DNA of 64,000 nt, taken from the NCBI RefSeq assembly GCF_001185345.1, contig NZ_KQ236743.1:1203263-1267262 (forward strand). Reading direction: 5' to 3'. Under the pieces are notes generated by a model. That model did not search any database. It saw nothing but the letters and a program-made list of their open reading frames with translations, and was not told the origin of the DNA. The DNA is from Dorea sp. D27. GTDB taxonomy: Bacteria > Bacillota > Clostridia > Lachnospirales > Lachnospiraceae. The position numbers and the translations under genes are program-made. This document shows, one piece after another, positions 15,014 to 24,330 of the stretch (positions are counted from its first letter, which is position 1; each line of letters opens with the position of its first letter).

Positions 15014-16456
15014 TTAACAGAGTATGCTTTCGTATAAATCTTCATATTGCTTTGCAGAATTCTTCCACGAGAAATCCTTCTGCATGCCTCGTTCCACAAT
15101 CTTGTTCCAGTCCCTCTTCTTATCGTAATAGATACGTTCTGCATAGCGGATCGTGCCGAGCATCTCATGGGCATTGTAGTTCATGAAGCTGAAGCCGGTT
15201 CCGGTCTTTTCAAACTCATTATACGCCTCGACCGTATCTTTCAGACCGCCCGTCTCTCTTACAACCGGAACCGTCCCGTAGCGCAGGCTCATGAGCTGGC
15301 TCAGTCCGCACGGTTCAAACAGGGACGGCATCAGGAATGCATCGCAGGAAGCGTATATCTTATGGGACATCGGTTCTGAATAGAATATATTTGCAGATAC
15401 CTTATCCGCATACTTCCAGGCGTAGTGCCGGAACATGTTTTCATATTTCTCTTCCCCTGTCCCAAGTACCACCAGCTGTACCGCGTCCTGGCACAGTTCA
15501 TCCATGACATAAGATATGAGATCGAACCCCTTCTGGTCTGTCAGCCTTGACACGACTCCAATCATCATCACGCGGTGGTCAGCTTCCAGTCCCAGCTCTT
15601 TCTGAAGCGCAATCTTATTCTTTACCTTTTCCTTGCGGAAATTGTCTACCGAATAATTCCTCTCAATGTGCTGGTCATCCGCCGGATTATAGTCTTCATA
15701 GTCAATACCGTTCACGATGCCGGACAGGCAGTTGGCTCGCGCGTTCATAAGCCCGTCCAGCTTCTCTCCGTAAAACGGAGTCTTAATCTCTTCTGCATAG
15801 GAGCTGCTCACCGTGGTAATCCGGTCAGCGTATACGATGCCACCTTTGAGATAATTGGCATCTTTATACGCTTCCAGCTTATCCGGTGCAAAATAATATC
15901 TCGGCAGCCCGGTTATATCCATTACTCTCTTCGTATCCCATGTTCCCTGAAACTTCAGGTTATGTATGGTCATGATTGTCTTTATGCCCCTGTAGAATTC
16001 ATTTCCATATCGGAAATTATCCAGATATACCGGGACGAGACCGCTCTGCCAGTCATGGCAGTGCAAAATGTCAGGTCTGAAATCAATCAGCGGCAGTGCG
16101 CTGAGAACTGCTTTTGAAAAAAATGCAAACTTTTCAATATCCGAATACATATCCCCATATGGCGTAAATCCATTAAAGTAGTATTCATTATCTATAAAAT
16201 AGAACGTAATTCCATCGTATTCTAATTCCAGTATCCCAACGTATTGTGTCCTCCAGTTCAAGTCCATATAAAAGTGGGTACAATACGTCAGTTTCTCTTT
16301 CCATTCATCCTTCATGCACATATACTTCGGTAACATCACTCGTACGTCATACGTTTCTTTATCAAAGTACTTTGGTAAAGAACCGACTACATCGGCCAAT
16401 CCCCCAGTCTTTATAAAAGGTACTGCCTCAGAAGCCGCAAATAATATTTTTTCCAT
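15014..16456 (-). CDS. glgA: Glycogen synthase (ADP-glucose type)
   Basis: A 480-residue GT5 glycosyltransferase adding glucose from ADP-glucose to glycogen. KTGGLADVVGSLP (residues 16-28) is the ADP-glucose-binding signature. Further landmarks are HCHDWQSGLVP, the second-domain VSRLTDQKGFDL and the catalytic SLFEPCGLSQL. Size is normal. The start has GGAGG eight bases upstream. It lies 64 bases downstream of spo0A on the same strand; no other glycogen gene is present here. Confidence 0.95.
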   Translation of the reverse strand: MEKILFAASEAVPFIKTGGLADVVGSLPKYFDKETYDVRVMLPKYMCMKDEWKEKLTYCTHFYMDLNWRTQYVGILELEYDGITFYFIDNEYYFNGFTPYGDMYSDIEKFAFFSKAVLSALPLIDFRPDILHCHDWQSGLVPVYLDNFRYGNEFYRGIKTIMTIHNLKFQGTWDTKRVMDITGLPRYYFAPDKLEAYKDANYLKGGIVYADRITTVSSSYAEEIKTPFYGEKLDGLMNARANCLSGIVNGIDYEDYNPADDQHIERNYSVDNFRKEKVKNKIALQKELGLEADHRVMMIGVVSRLTDQKGFDLISYVMDELCQDAVQLVVLGTGEEKYENMFRHYAWKYADKVSANIFYSEPMSHKIYASCDAFLMPSLFEPCGLSQLMSLRYGTVPVVRETGGLKDTVEAYNEFEKTGTGFSFMNYNAHEMLGTIRYAERIYYDKKRDWNKIVERGMQKDFSWKNSAKQYEDLYESILC

Positions 16457-16520
16457 CAGATTTTCCTCCCAACCTCACGATATGTATTATTATACCGTAT
16501 TTTTTTTCAGAAGGAAAGTC

Positions 16521-17312
16521 TTATCTGTTTTTATATTCCAAGCGAATCGTGTCAGCTATCAATGCGATAAACTCTGAATTCGTTGGTTTTCCCTTTCCGT
16601 TGCTTACCGTGTAACCGAACAAATCGTCCAGCGTATCCAGTTTTCCTCTGCTCCACGCAACCTCGATTGCGTGTCGTATTGCTCTTTCCACCCTGCTTGC
16701 TGTCGTCTGGTGCATTTTCGCTACTGTAGGATACAGAACCTTCGTTATGGCATTCAACACATCCATATCTTCCACTGCCATAATGATCGCATCCCTCAGA
16801 TAATGGTATCCTTTGATATGAGCCGGTATACCAATCTCATGTATCATGTCTGTTACTCTCGTTTCCAGATTCACTTCCGGCTGACGGCTTAAAGTTGTTT
16901 CCCCCGGGGACATCTGTTTCATCTCATGTCTTATCACATGGTTCGCATGTTTTATCCTGTTCAGTACCATATCGTTGTTAAACGGCTTCATGATATAGTA
17001 ATTCGCGCCTTTTTTAAAAGCGTCTTCTGTAATTCTTTCCTGACCTACCGCTGTTACGACAATAAAGTCCGGGTGTTTCTTGATTTCCTTATCTTCGTTG
17101 ACAAGATCCATTACACTCAGACCGTCCATTTTCGGCATTATCAGGTCCAACAGGACAACATCCGGCTGTTTCTGCCTAATAAGCTCATACATGTCCTCCC
17201 CATTATTCGCCTTACCGACAAGTGTCAGTTCCTTGTCATTGCTTATGATATCGCCAAGCAAATCCAAGATTCTCTCATTGTCGTCGGCTATCGCTACGTT
17301 TATCTCTCCCAT
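16521..17312 (-). CDS. spo0A: Sporulation master regulator Spo0A
   Basis: A 263-residue response regulator that commits the cell to sporulation. The receiver domain has the acidic pair D10-D11, the phosphoacceptor D56 in [13 protein letters not shown], and a lysine in YYIMKPF. The C-terminal effector domain (about 150-263) contains [18 protein letters not shown], the recognition-helix region almost invariant among Spo0A proteins. It lies directly downstream of spoIVB, the order found in Bacillus and Clostridia. A promoter and possible 0A boxes are upstream. Confidence 0.98.
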   Translation of the reverse strand: MGEINVAIADDNERILDLLGDIISNDKELTLVGKANNGEDMYELIRQKQPDVVLLDLIMPKMDGLSVMDLVNEDKEIKKHPDFIVVTAVGQERITEDAFKKGANYYIMKPFNNDMVLNRIKHANHVIRHEMKQMSPGETTLSRQPEVNLETRVTDMIHEIGIPAHIKGYHYLRDAIIMAVEDMDVLNAITKVLYPTVAKMHQTTASRVERAIRHAIEVAWSRGKLDTLDDLFGYTVSNGKGKPTNSEFIALIADTIRLEYKNR

Positions 17313-17356
17313 TTGGCGTAAAGCCTCCCTTCCTCATATAAAAACCGTCAGAATTT

Positions 17357-17385
17357 ATTATATATTTCGGCATATAGCAAAGCAA
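17357..17385 (-). promoter_or_regulatory. spo0A promoter with possible 0A boxes
   Basis: TTGCTT (complement of 17380-17385) and TATAAT (complement of 17357-17362) with a 17-base spacer. Upstream, TGTCGATT (complement of 17413-17420) and an opposed TGTCGTA (17393-17399, plus strand) resemble the 0A box TGTCGAA, which would fit autoregulation. Confidence 0.6.
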
Positions 17386-17430
17386 GAAATTACTGTCGTA
17401 AAAACTTGACACCAATCGACAGTTTACAGA

Positions 17431-18495
17431 CTATTCTACATAATCCAACATATTCTCTATGAAAATGCCATACCCTTTCGTGGAATCCTGAACGAACACA
17501 TGGGTAACCGCCCCGATTAATTTGTTATTCTGGATTATCGGGCTTCCGCTCATGCCTTGTACGATTCCGCCGGTTATTTTAAGGAGCTCGGAATCCGTCA
17601 CTTCAATGACAATTCCCTTGTTCACTTCTTTGGCGTTTTTGTCGATTTTTGTAATACGAATATCATAATCTTTTACTTTGCCGTCAACGGAACACCGTAT
17701 GACAGCATCTCCCTCTTCGATATCATCTTTGCTGCCGACTTCTATCGGCGTCTGGTCTGAAAAAAGCGCATCAATCCGCTCAATACGGCCGAATATCCCA
17801 GATTCCGTATTTTTCTCGATGCTGCCGAGCACATTGTAATTATTGTAGATGATAATGCCCTCCATGCCGCCCGGTACGCCATTCTCACCCTTCTGTATGT
17901 CTTTGATGCTCGTCGTGTAAAGTGTGCCGTCATTGATTTCCAGGAGTTCGTTCGTATCCACGTCGTGGATTCCGTGCCCAAGGGCTCCAAATTGGCTGTC
18001 CGTATTCAGAAAGGTAATCGTGCCGAGACCCTGTGCATTGTCGCGCACCCATATGCCTAGCTTATAATCCCTCGTGCCGCACTGTACCGGCTTCAGTTTG
18101 ATATTGATGTACTTGTCCGTGCGGCGTACCTTCAGCACAACCTCGTCCTCATCCAGCTTCTTCATCGCTGATATCAGTTCAGATTTGCTGTTTATCTCTT
18201 CGTCGTCCAGCCCCACGATATAATCGCCCGACTTCACAAGGTGTGCCGCCGGTTCATAATCCATCCCGTCCACGGACGTGACCGCATCCGTACCGAGAAC
18301 CATCACTCCCTCCGTCTCCAGATAGATGCCGATGGGCATCCCTCCCGGAATCACCATCCGCTTGGACTCAGCGCTCGCGCTCACCTCCTGTCTCAGCTGG
18401 CTGTGCTGGTCCTCGATAAGATAATAGCTGCCCCCCACCGCAATCGTAAAAGTAACAATAATGATAAGTATTTTCTTGTACCAGTATCTCCGCAT
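17431..18495 (-). CDS. spoIVB: SpoIVB signalling serine peptidase
   Basis: A 354-residue forespore-secreted protease that triggers pro-sigma-K processing by acting on the SpoIVFA/SpoIVFB complex. One N-terminal membrane anchor (residues 8-26) is followed by a PDZ domain around residues 90-150, including SGDYIVGLDDEEINSK. The S55-type protease part has a histidine in GALGHGIHD and the nucleophile in GMSGSPI (S316). AGGAGG stands seven bases before the ATG. A large palindrome separates it from recN. Confidence 0.95.
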   Translation of the reverse strand: MRRYWYKKILIIIVTFTIAVGGSYYLIEDQHSQLRQEVSASAESKRMVIPGGMPIGIYLETEGVMVLGTDAVTSVDGMDYEPAAHLVKSGDYIVGLDDEEINSKSELISAMKKLDEDEVVLKVRRTDKYINIKLKPVQCGTRDYKLGIWVRDNAQGLGTITFLNTDSQFGALGHGIHDVDTNELLEINDGTLYTTSIKDIQKGENGVPGGMEGIIIYNNYNVLGSIEKNTESGIFGRIERIDALFSDQTPIEVGSKDDIEEGDAVIRCSVDGKVKDYDIRITKIDKNAKEVNKGIVIEVTDSELLKITGGIVQGMSGSPIIQNNKLIGAVTHVFVQDSTKGYGIFIENMLDYVE

Positions 18496-18521
18496 ACCAA
18501 ACCCTCCTGAAATTGTATAGA

Positions 18522-18575
18522 ATTGTCATAGGGGTCAGACCCCTGTCGCGACAGGGGTCTGACCCCTATGACAAT
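18522..18575. repeat. 54-base perfect palindrome between recN and spoIVB
   Basis: Two 27-base arms beginning ATTGTCATAGGGGTCAGACC meet without a loop (centre CG|CG at 18548/18549). The core AGGGGTCAGACCCCT is the same as in the repeat at 6198. It lies 48 bases after the recN stop codon and 26 before the spoIVB start. Confidence 0.9.
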
Positions 18576-18623
18576 ATCGAAAAAAGACAGACACTTTCAT
18601 GTCTGTCTTAGTATATGATTTTT

Positions 18624-20315
18624 TCACGATTTCACTCTGGATTTTTTTGTCTGTTTTGCAAGTTCCCGCATTTCTTTTGCATTTTTCATTACAGTATCTG
18701 TTATTTTGGCACCGCCGAGTATCCTTGCCAGCTCATCTGTCGACTCTTCCTCTGTCAGTGGCCGGATACCTGTCTTTGTGCTCTCTTCGGTCACCGTCTT
18801 TTCTATGACGAAGTGGCAGTCCGCCATCGCGGCTATCTGTGCAAGATGGGTGATGCAGATTACCTGATGCTTCCTTCCAATGACCGCCATCTTCTCGGAC
18901 ACCTTCTGTGCGGTCCGTCCGCTGATTCCGACGTCAATCTCGTCAAAAATCAGTGTCTCTATGTCGTCCCGGTCTGCCATGACCGTCTTGATTGCCAGCA
19001 TGATTCTGGACAGCTCGCCGCCTGAGGCCACGTTGATGAGCGGCTTAACGGGCTGTCCAGGATTGAGCGATATCATAAATTCCACATCATCCGTACCCTG
19101 GACCGTATAGTCAGCCAGCTCCTCAAACTGTATCACAAAGCTGACATCTTCAAAATTCAATTCCAGCAGACCTTCTTTGATTGCTCTCTCCAGAATCGCC
19201 GACTGTTCTTTCCTCAGGCGGCTCAGCCTGCCCGCCTGCTTCTTCAGCTCTTTTTCAGCTCTGTCACAGGATTTTTTTAACGTGTCTATATACTGTTCAT
19301 AATCCTCAAGCTTCTGAATCTTATCCTGCTGTTCCGTACAATAAGCCAGAATCTCATCTATAGTATTCCCGTATTTTTGTTTTAAATGATTCATTTCATT
19401 CAAGCGGTTCTCCGTCTCGATAAATTCTGCTTCAGAAAACTCGCACGATTTGCTGTAATCGGACAACTCTCTGTTAAAATCATTCAGCAGACTGTCCACT
19501 TCCACCAGCTGCCCGTATAGCTCCTCCGCACGCCTGTCATATTCTGAAGCCTCGGATAGCGCGCGTATCGCCCTGCTGAGCGCTTCGCTCGCGCTGGATT
19601 CTCCTTCGCTCGTCAAGGTATATGCCTCCGCAACACCATCGGCAATCTTCCTGCCGTTTGCCATGCGGCGGTATAAAGACTCCAGCTCCTCATCCTCTCC
19701 TGGCTTGAGCTCCGCCTTCTCTATCTCCTCCACCTCGAACTTAAGGAACGCAAGCTCCTTGGCACGCTGCGCCTCATCCATATCTGCCTCTTCCAGCTCT
19801 TTTCTGCGCGCCATGTAAATATAATACGCCTGGGCCGTCTCTTCCTTCACGGAGCCGACATAATCTCTTGCAAATGCGTCTACAATTTCCAGATGATTCT
19901 TCTTGTAGAGCAGCGACTGATGCTCGTGCTGCCCATGGATATCAATCAATACAGAAGACACTTCTTTTAAAAGTCCCATCTGTACCGTCTCGCCGTTGAT
20001 TCTGCTCACACTTCTCCCTGCCATGAGACGCCTGCTCAGTACAACCATCCCATCCTCCGGAAATACGTCGAGCGCTTTGAGCTTTTCCGTCTGCCGCTCA
20101 TTCTCCACAACAAATGCAAGCTCCACGAATCCATAATCGGCACCTGCACGTATGATGTCTTTCGTGTAACGGCCGCCGAGCGCAAGGCTGACTGACCCGA
20201 GAATAATAGATTTTCCAGCCCCTGTCTCTCCTGTAAGTATATTCAGCCCTTCTTTGAAGTCTACTTCAATTTCATCAATCAGGGCAAGATTTTTCACATG
20301 TAAATTTTGTAACAT
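18624..20315 (-). CDS. recN: DNA repair protein RecN
   Basis: A 563-residue SMC-like ATPase acting at double-strand breaks. The Walker A GETGAGKS is at 29-36, a long coiled-coil covers about 150-370, and the C-terminal ABC half has VASGGELSRIMLA (signature) and LIFDEIDVGISG (Walker B). Length is normal. It follows argR by eight bases, a pairing conserved in Firmicutes, so both are probably on one message. AGGAGG is four bases before the ATG. Confidence 0.97.
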   Translation of the reverse strand: MLQNLHVKNLALIDEIEVDFKEGLNILTGETGAGKSIILGSVSLALGGRYTKDIIRAGADYGFVELAFVVENERQTEKLKALDVFPEDGMVVLSRRLMAGRSVSRINGETVQMGLLKEVSSVLIDIHGQHEHQSLLYKKNHLEIVDAFARDYVGSVKEETAQAYYIYMARRKELEEADMDEAQRAKELAFLKFEVEEIEKAELKPGEDEELESLYRRMANGRKIADGVAEAYTLTSEGESSASEALSRAIRALSEASEYDRRAEELYGQLVEVDSLLNDFNRELSDYSKSCEFSEAEFIETENRLNEMNHLKQKYGNTIDEILAYCTEQQDKIQKLEDYEQYIDTLKKSCDRAEKELKKQAGRLSRLRKEQSAILERAIKEGLLELNFEDVSFVIQFEELADYTVQGTDDVEFMISLNPGQPVKPLINVASGGELSRIMLAIKTVMADRDDIETLIFDEIDVGISGRTAQKVSEKMAVIGRKHQVICITHLAQIAAMADCHFVIEKTVTEESTKTGIRPLTEEESTDELARILGGAKITDTVMKNAKEMRELAKQTKKSRVKS

Positions 20316-20323
20316 ACTGCCTC

Positions 20324-20773
20324 CTACAAGACAATTTTGCTTATTTTGTCCATAACACGGACCGTATCATCCACACTGCGGATCGCGCACATGATTGTGT
20401 CGTCTCCCGCGATGCTTCCCACCACTTCATTCCACTTCATAGCATCAATCGCAGCACACACGGCCATAGCCATGCCCGCCACCGTCTTGATGACAAGTAT
20501 GTTCTGAGCCATGTCCATAGATACATAGCCGTCTTTGAGCACGCGCATATACTTTTCGCTCATGCCGCTCTGGGCACTCTGGTGAACCGCGTAGCGCTGT
20601 TTTCCGTCTTCAAAGGGAACCTTTGTAAGCTTAAGGTCACGTATGTCTCTGGAAACGGTAGCCTGCGTAACCTTGAATCCTTCGTTCGTGAGATAGTCCG
20701 CCAATTCTTCCTGTGTCTCAATATGGTATTTGTTGATAAGCTCAATAATCTTCGCATGTCTGTTTACTTTCAT
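20324..20773 (-). CDS. argR: Arginine repressor
   Basis: A 149-residue ArgR/AhrC regulator. The N-terminal winged helix includes ATVSRDIRDLKLTKV, which contacts the ARG box. The C-terminal hexamerisation and arginine-binding part includes GDDTIMCAIR, with the paired acidic residues that bind L-arginine. It would sense arginine and repress biosynthesis or activate catabolism. It is placed four bases after nadK and just before recN, as in many clostridia. Confidence 0.96.
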   Translation of the reverse strand: MKVNRHAKIIELINKYHIETQEELADYLTNEGFKVTQATVSRDIRDLKLTKVPFEDGKQRYAVHQSAQSGMSEKYMRVLKDGYVSMDMAQNILVIKTVAGMAMAVCAAIDAMKWNEVVGSIAGDDTIMCAIRSVDDTVRVMDKISKIVL

Positions 20774-20777
20774 GATG

Positions 20778-21611
20778 TTAGTTTCCTTTCATCTTTCTGC
20801 GCAGCGTTTCTAAAAAACTCATCTGGCTCAGTTTCACAATCTCCGTGACGGCTTCTGACTTCCTGATCGTCACGCTGCTGCCTGTCTCCAGATTCACCGT
20901 ATCTGCCCCGTCGAACGTTACGAACACTTCCTCCGTCGTATCATGCCTGCCCCTGCCAATCTCAATCTCAATCTCATCCTCGGCAGACAGCACGATACTC
21001 CTCGTATTGAGCGCGTGGGAGCATATCGGCGTAATCACGATCATAGAAGCCGTCGGCTCGACGATAGGCCCGCCGGCCGACAGGTTATAAGCAGTGGATC
21101 CTGTCGGCGTGGAGATAATTACCCCGTCCGCCTCATAGGCATTGAGCAGCTCCCCGTTCACATAGAGTCTGAAATGGATGACCCTCAGCTCACCTTTTCT
21201 GGATACGACGATATCATTGAGAGAGACATCGCTGCTCCCGTCTTCAAATATCCCCTCCAGCATCATTCGTTCTTCCTTTGCGTAGTCGCCCCGCAGAATC
21301 TGCTGCACCGCATCGTCCAGATGGCAAAGCTCCACTTCGGTCAGATAGCCGAGCGTCCCCATGTTGATGCCGAGAACCGGAACATCCCGGTCTCTGAAAA
21401 GTCTTGCGACCTCAATGAGGCTTCCGTCCCCACCTATGACAACCGCACAGTCAATCGCATCCGGCACGCTCTCCGGAATAATAACTTTCTGCTCATCTTT
21501 CTCACACAATATACAAGTCTTCCCGCCATCTTCCAGCAGCCGCTTTACTTTTCCCGTCACCTGGCGGTCCGGATCCTTTCCGTCATTCGTCACAATATAA
21601 AATCTGTCCAT
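20778..21611 (-). CDS. nadK: NAD kinase
   Basis: A 277-residue kinase phosphorylating NAD to NADP. GGDGS (60-64) holds the catalytic aspartate, and TPTGSTAYNLSAGGPIV is the second conserved block. SLNDIVVSR replaces the usual NE with ND, a tolerated variant. I chose ATG at 21611, six bases after GAGG, over ATG 21617 and TTG 21623, which abut or overlap that site. It is eleven or more bases downstream of tlyA in the dxs-tlyA-nadK-argR-recN cluster. Confidence 0.96.
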   Translation of the reverse strand: MDRFYIVTNDGKDPDRQVTGKVKRLLEDGGKTCILCEKDEQKVIIPESVPDAIDCAVVIGGDGSLIEVARLFRDRDVPVLGINMGTLGYLTEVELCHLDDAVQQILRGDYAKEERMMLEGIFEDGSSDVSLNDIVVSRKGELRVIHFRLYVNGELLNAYEADGVIISTPTGSTAYNLSAGGPIVEPTASMIVITPICSHALNTRSIVLSAEDEIEIEIGRGRHDTTEEVFVTFDGADTVNLETGSSVTIRKSEAVTEIVKLSQMSFLETLRRKMKGN

Positions 21612-21634
21612 ACGCATCCTCAAGCATTCTTTTA

Positions 21635-22444
21635 TTAGCCTTTGGCCAGCAGGCCAAAAGCCTGTCCCACCGTCTTTTCAATATCTATCGTATCAGAGAT
21701 CCTGTCTGTTTTCCCACACTTTTCAAGATGGACAAGATATTCAATATTACCTTCCGGCCCTTTGATAGGAGAAAAATCCAGATTCAGCACGGCAAATCCT
21801 ATGGACATCGCATAACGGATTACTTTGCCAATCACCTCGATGTGCGTGTCTGGATCTCTCACAACTCCTTTTTTTCCGACTTTGTCTCTTCCCGCCTCAA
21901 ACTGAGGCTTGATGAGGGCGACAATCTGTCCATCGTCCAAAAGATAATTACGGATAGGCTCCAGCACCTTTGTCAAAGAGATAAAGGACACATCGATGGA
22001 TGAAAACGCTATCGGATCACCGATGTCTTCCGGCGTCACATACCGGATATTCGTCTTCTCCATGCAGACGACCCTAGAGTCTTGTCTGAGCTTCCAGTCG
22101 AGCTGCCCCCTTCCGACATCGATGGCATATACTTTCACCGCGCCGTTTTGAAGCATACAGTCCGTGAAGCCGCCGGTGGAAGACCCGACATCCGTACAGA
22201 CCCTGCCATTTACGCTCACATCAAAGTGCTGAAGTGCCTTCTCGAGCTTCAGCCCACCCCTGCTCACATACGGAAGCGTGCTGCCTCTCACCTCTATCTG
22301 AACCTCTTCCGGAAATGTAGTGCCGGCCTTGTCTTCCCGCTGGCCCTCCACAAACACGCTGCCCGACATAATAATTGCCTTCGCCTTCTCCCTGGACGCC
22401 GCCAGGTTCCTCTTTACAAGTAATACATCCAACCGTTCTTTCAT
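21635..22444 (-). CDS. tlyA: TlyA-family 2'-O-ribose rRNA methyltransferase
   Basis: A 269-residue protein with an N-terminal S4 RNA-binding domain (ERLDVLLVKRNLAASREKAK, residues 3-22) and an FtsJ-like methyltransferase domain starting at the AdoMet loop DVGSSTGGFTDC (about 83-94). TlyA in mycobacteria methylates 16S and 23S rRNA cytidines and affects capreomycin susceptibility; clostridial members are assigned by similarity. Its ATG overlaps the dxs stop in ATGA, so the two are translationally coupled. Confidence 0.93.
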   Translation of the reverse strand: MKERLDVLLVKRNLAASREKAKAIIMSGSVFVEGQREDKAGTTFPEEVQIEVRGSTLPYVSRGGLKLEKALQHFDVSVNGRVCTDVGSSTGGFTDCMLQNGAVKVYAIDVGRGQLDWKLRQDSRVVCMEKTNIRYVTPEDIGDPIAFSSIDVSFISLTKVLEPIRNYLLDDGQIVALIKPQFEAGRDKVGKKGVVRDPDTHIEVIGKVIRYAMSIGFAVLNLDFSPIKGPEGNIEYLVHLEKCGKTDRISDTIDIEKTVGQAFGLLAKG

Positions 22445-24315
22445 ATACCTTCTGCAACTCCCGTGTATGCTTCTATGATACGCTCCGCTATCGACTGCCC
22501 GTCGATTCCCGTCTCCTTGCGCAGTACGTCGATATTGCCGTGTTCCACATAATCGTCCGGCAGAGCGGCCGTCAGCACGCGAAGAGGAATCTGCCTCCTG
22601 GATACGGACTCGAGGACGCGTTCGCCAAAGCCCCCGCTTTTAACATTTTCTTCTATCGTGACGAGCATTCTGTGCTTCCTGCCAAGCTTCTCCACCATCT
22701 CTTCGTCCAGAGGCTTCACGAACCTTGCATTGACAAGCGTGCACCGGTACCCCTGCTCTTTCAGCGCCTTCCATACGCCCACGGCTTCCTCGAACATATG
22801 TCCCACACTCATGATTGCTATGTCTTCTTCTTCATATATCATCTCGCTCCTGCCATATACGACGGGCTCACGGAATTCTTCGTACCGGTCATAGGCTGTC
22901 CCTCTTGGGTAACGTACCGCTATAGGGCCGTCATACGAGACCGCAAAACGCAGCATATCAGCCAGCTCCCACTTATGCTTCGGCGACATGACGACCATAT
23001 TCGGTATGCTGCTCAGATAAGAAAGGTCAAATACTCCCTGATGCGTCTCACCGTCATTTCCGACGAGCCCTGCCCTGTCAACCGCAAATACGACCGGCAG
23101 ATTCTGGAGCGCGACATCATGGATGATCTGGTCATAGGCTCTCTGGAGAAAAGAAGAATAAACCGCAAATACCGGCTTTACCCCTCCCGCCGCCAGGCCC
23201 GCAGCAAATGTCACGCCGTGGGCCTCCGCGATTCCAACATCGAAGAACCTCTTCCGGAACATTCTTCGGAACCTGTCAAGCCCGGTGCCGTCCGCCATGG
23301 CTGCTGTTATGGCAGCCACATCCGGATTGTGCGCCGCTATGTCACAGATTACCTTTCCAAATACGTCCGTGTAAGTATCCTTCTTCTTATCTGACAGCAC
23401 GTCTCCCGTCTCGATATCAAAAGGTCCTATTCCATGGAATTTCTCCGGGAATTCCTCTGCGGGGCCATAGCCCTTCCCTTTTTCCGTCAGGACATGAAGA
23501 AGTACAGGACCGTTAATCTTACCTGCCTCTTTAAGCGCCTTGCACAAAAGAGGCAGATTATGTCCCGGCACCGGCCCCAGATATGTGATTCCCATATCTT
23601 CAAAAAACATTCCCGGAACAACGAGCTGTTTGATGCTGCTCTTCGTCCTGCGGATCTTTTCAATCACAGAGTCCCCCACGACGGGCACTTTGTGAAGCGT
23701 GTTCGTAACCCCTCTCTTCAGACCGGTATAGAAATCTGCCGTACGCAGCTTCGCCAGATACTTCGACATGCCACCGACATTTTCGGATATGGACATGTGG
23801 TTATCATTGAGCACGATGATAAAGTTCGTCTTCAGATGTGAAGCATTGTTCAGCGCCTCATAGGCCATGCCTCCAGTCAGCGAACCGTCGCCGATGACGG
23901 AGATGACACTATAGTCCTCTCCCCTGATGTCCCTCGCCTCTACATAGCCGAGGCCGGCTGAGATGGATGTGGAGCTGTGGCCGGTGTCAAAGGCGTCACA
24001 TTCACTTTCCTTCCGCTTCGGAAAGCCGCTCATCCCCCCATATTTGCGCAGCTCATCAAAACCGGCCTTCCGCCCGGTGAGCAGCTTATGCGTATAGGAC
24101 TGATGTCCCACGTCCCAGATAATCTTATCTTTCGGAAGATCGAACATCAGGTGCATGGCCATCGTCAGCTCCACCACCCCAAGGTTGGACGCAAGATGTC
24201 CTCCCGTTTTGCTGATCTTCTCTATGAGAAACCGGCGGATCTCGCCGGACAGCTCATATAGTTCCTCTATATCAAGCTCTTTGATATCGTTTTCCTTCTG
24301 TATGCGTTCTAACAT
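22441..24315 (-). CDS. dxs: 1-deoxy-D-xylulose-5-phosphate synthase
   Basis: A 624-residue thiamine-diphosphate enzyme making DXP from pyruvate and glyceraldehyde-3-phosphate, the first step of the non-mevalonate isoprenoid route. The cofactor site is in GDGSLTGGMAYEALNNA, the transketolase-type second domain begins near DVGIAEAHGVTFAAGLA, and the C-terminal domain follows FVKPLDEEM. It is placed 15 bases after the polyprenyl synthase, which uses the product pathway. The start has AGAGAGGG nine bases upstream. Confidence 0.97.
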   Translation of the reverse strand: MLERIQKENDIKELDIEELYELSGEIRRFLIEKISKTGGHLASNLGVVELTMAMHLMFDLPKDKIIWDVGHQSYTHKLLTGRKAGFDELRKYGGMSGFPKRKESECDAFDTGHSSTSISAGLGYVEARDIRGEDYSVISVIGDGSLTGGMAYEALNNASHLKTNFIIVLNDNHMSISENVGGMSKYLAKLRTADFYTGLKRGVTNTLHKVPVVGDSVIEKIRRTKSSIKQLVVPGMFFEDMGITYLGPVPGHNLPLLCKALKEAGKINGPVLLHVLTEKGKGYGPAEEFPEKFHGIGPFDIETGDVLSDKKKDTYTDVFGKVICDIAAHNPDVAAITAAMADGTGLDRFRRMFRKRFFDVGIAEAHGVTFAAGLAAGGVKPVFAVYSSFLQRAYDQIIHDVALQNLPVVFAVDRAGLVGNDGETHQGVFDLSYLSSIPNMVVMSPKHKWELADMLRFAVSYDGPIAVRYPRGTAYDRYEEFREPVVYGRSEMIYEEEDIAIMSVGHMFEEAVGVWKALKEQGYRCTLVNARFVKPLDEEMVEKLGRKHRMLVTIEENVKSGGFGERVLESVSRRQIPLRVLTAALPDDYVEHGNIDVLRKETGIDGQSIAERIIEAYTGVAEGI

Positions 24316-24330
24316 AATCAGGCACCCTCT

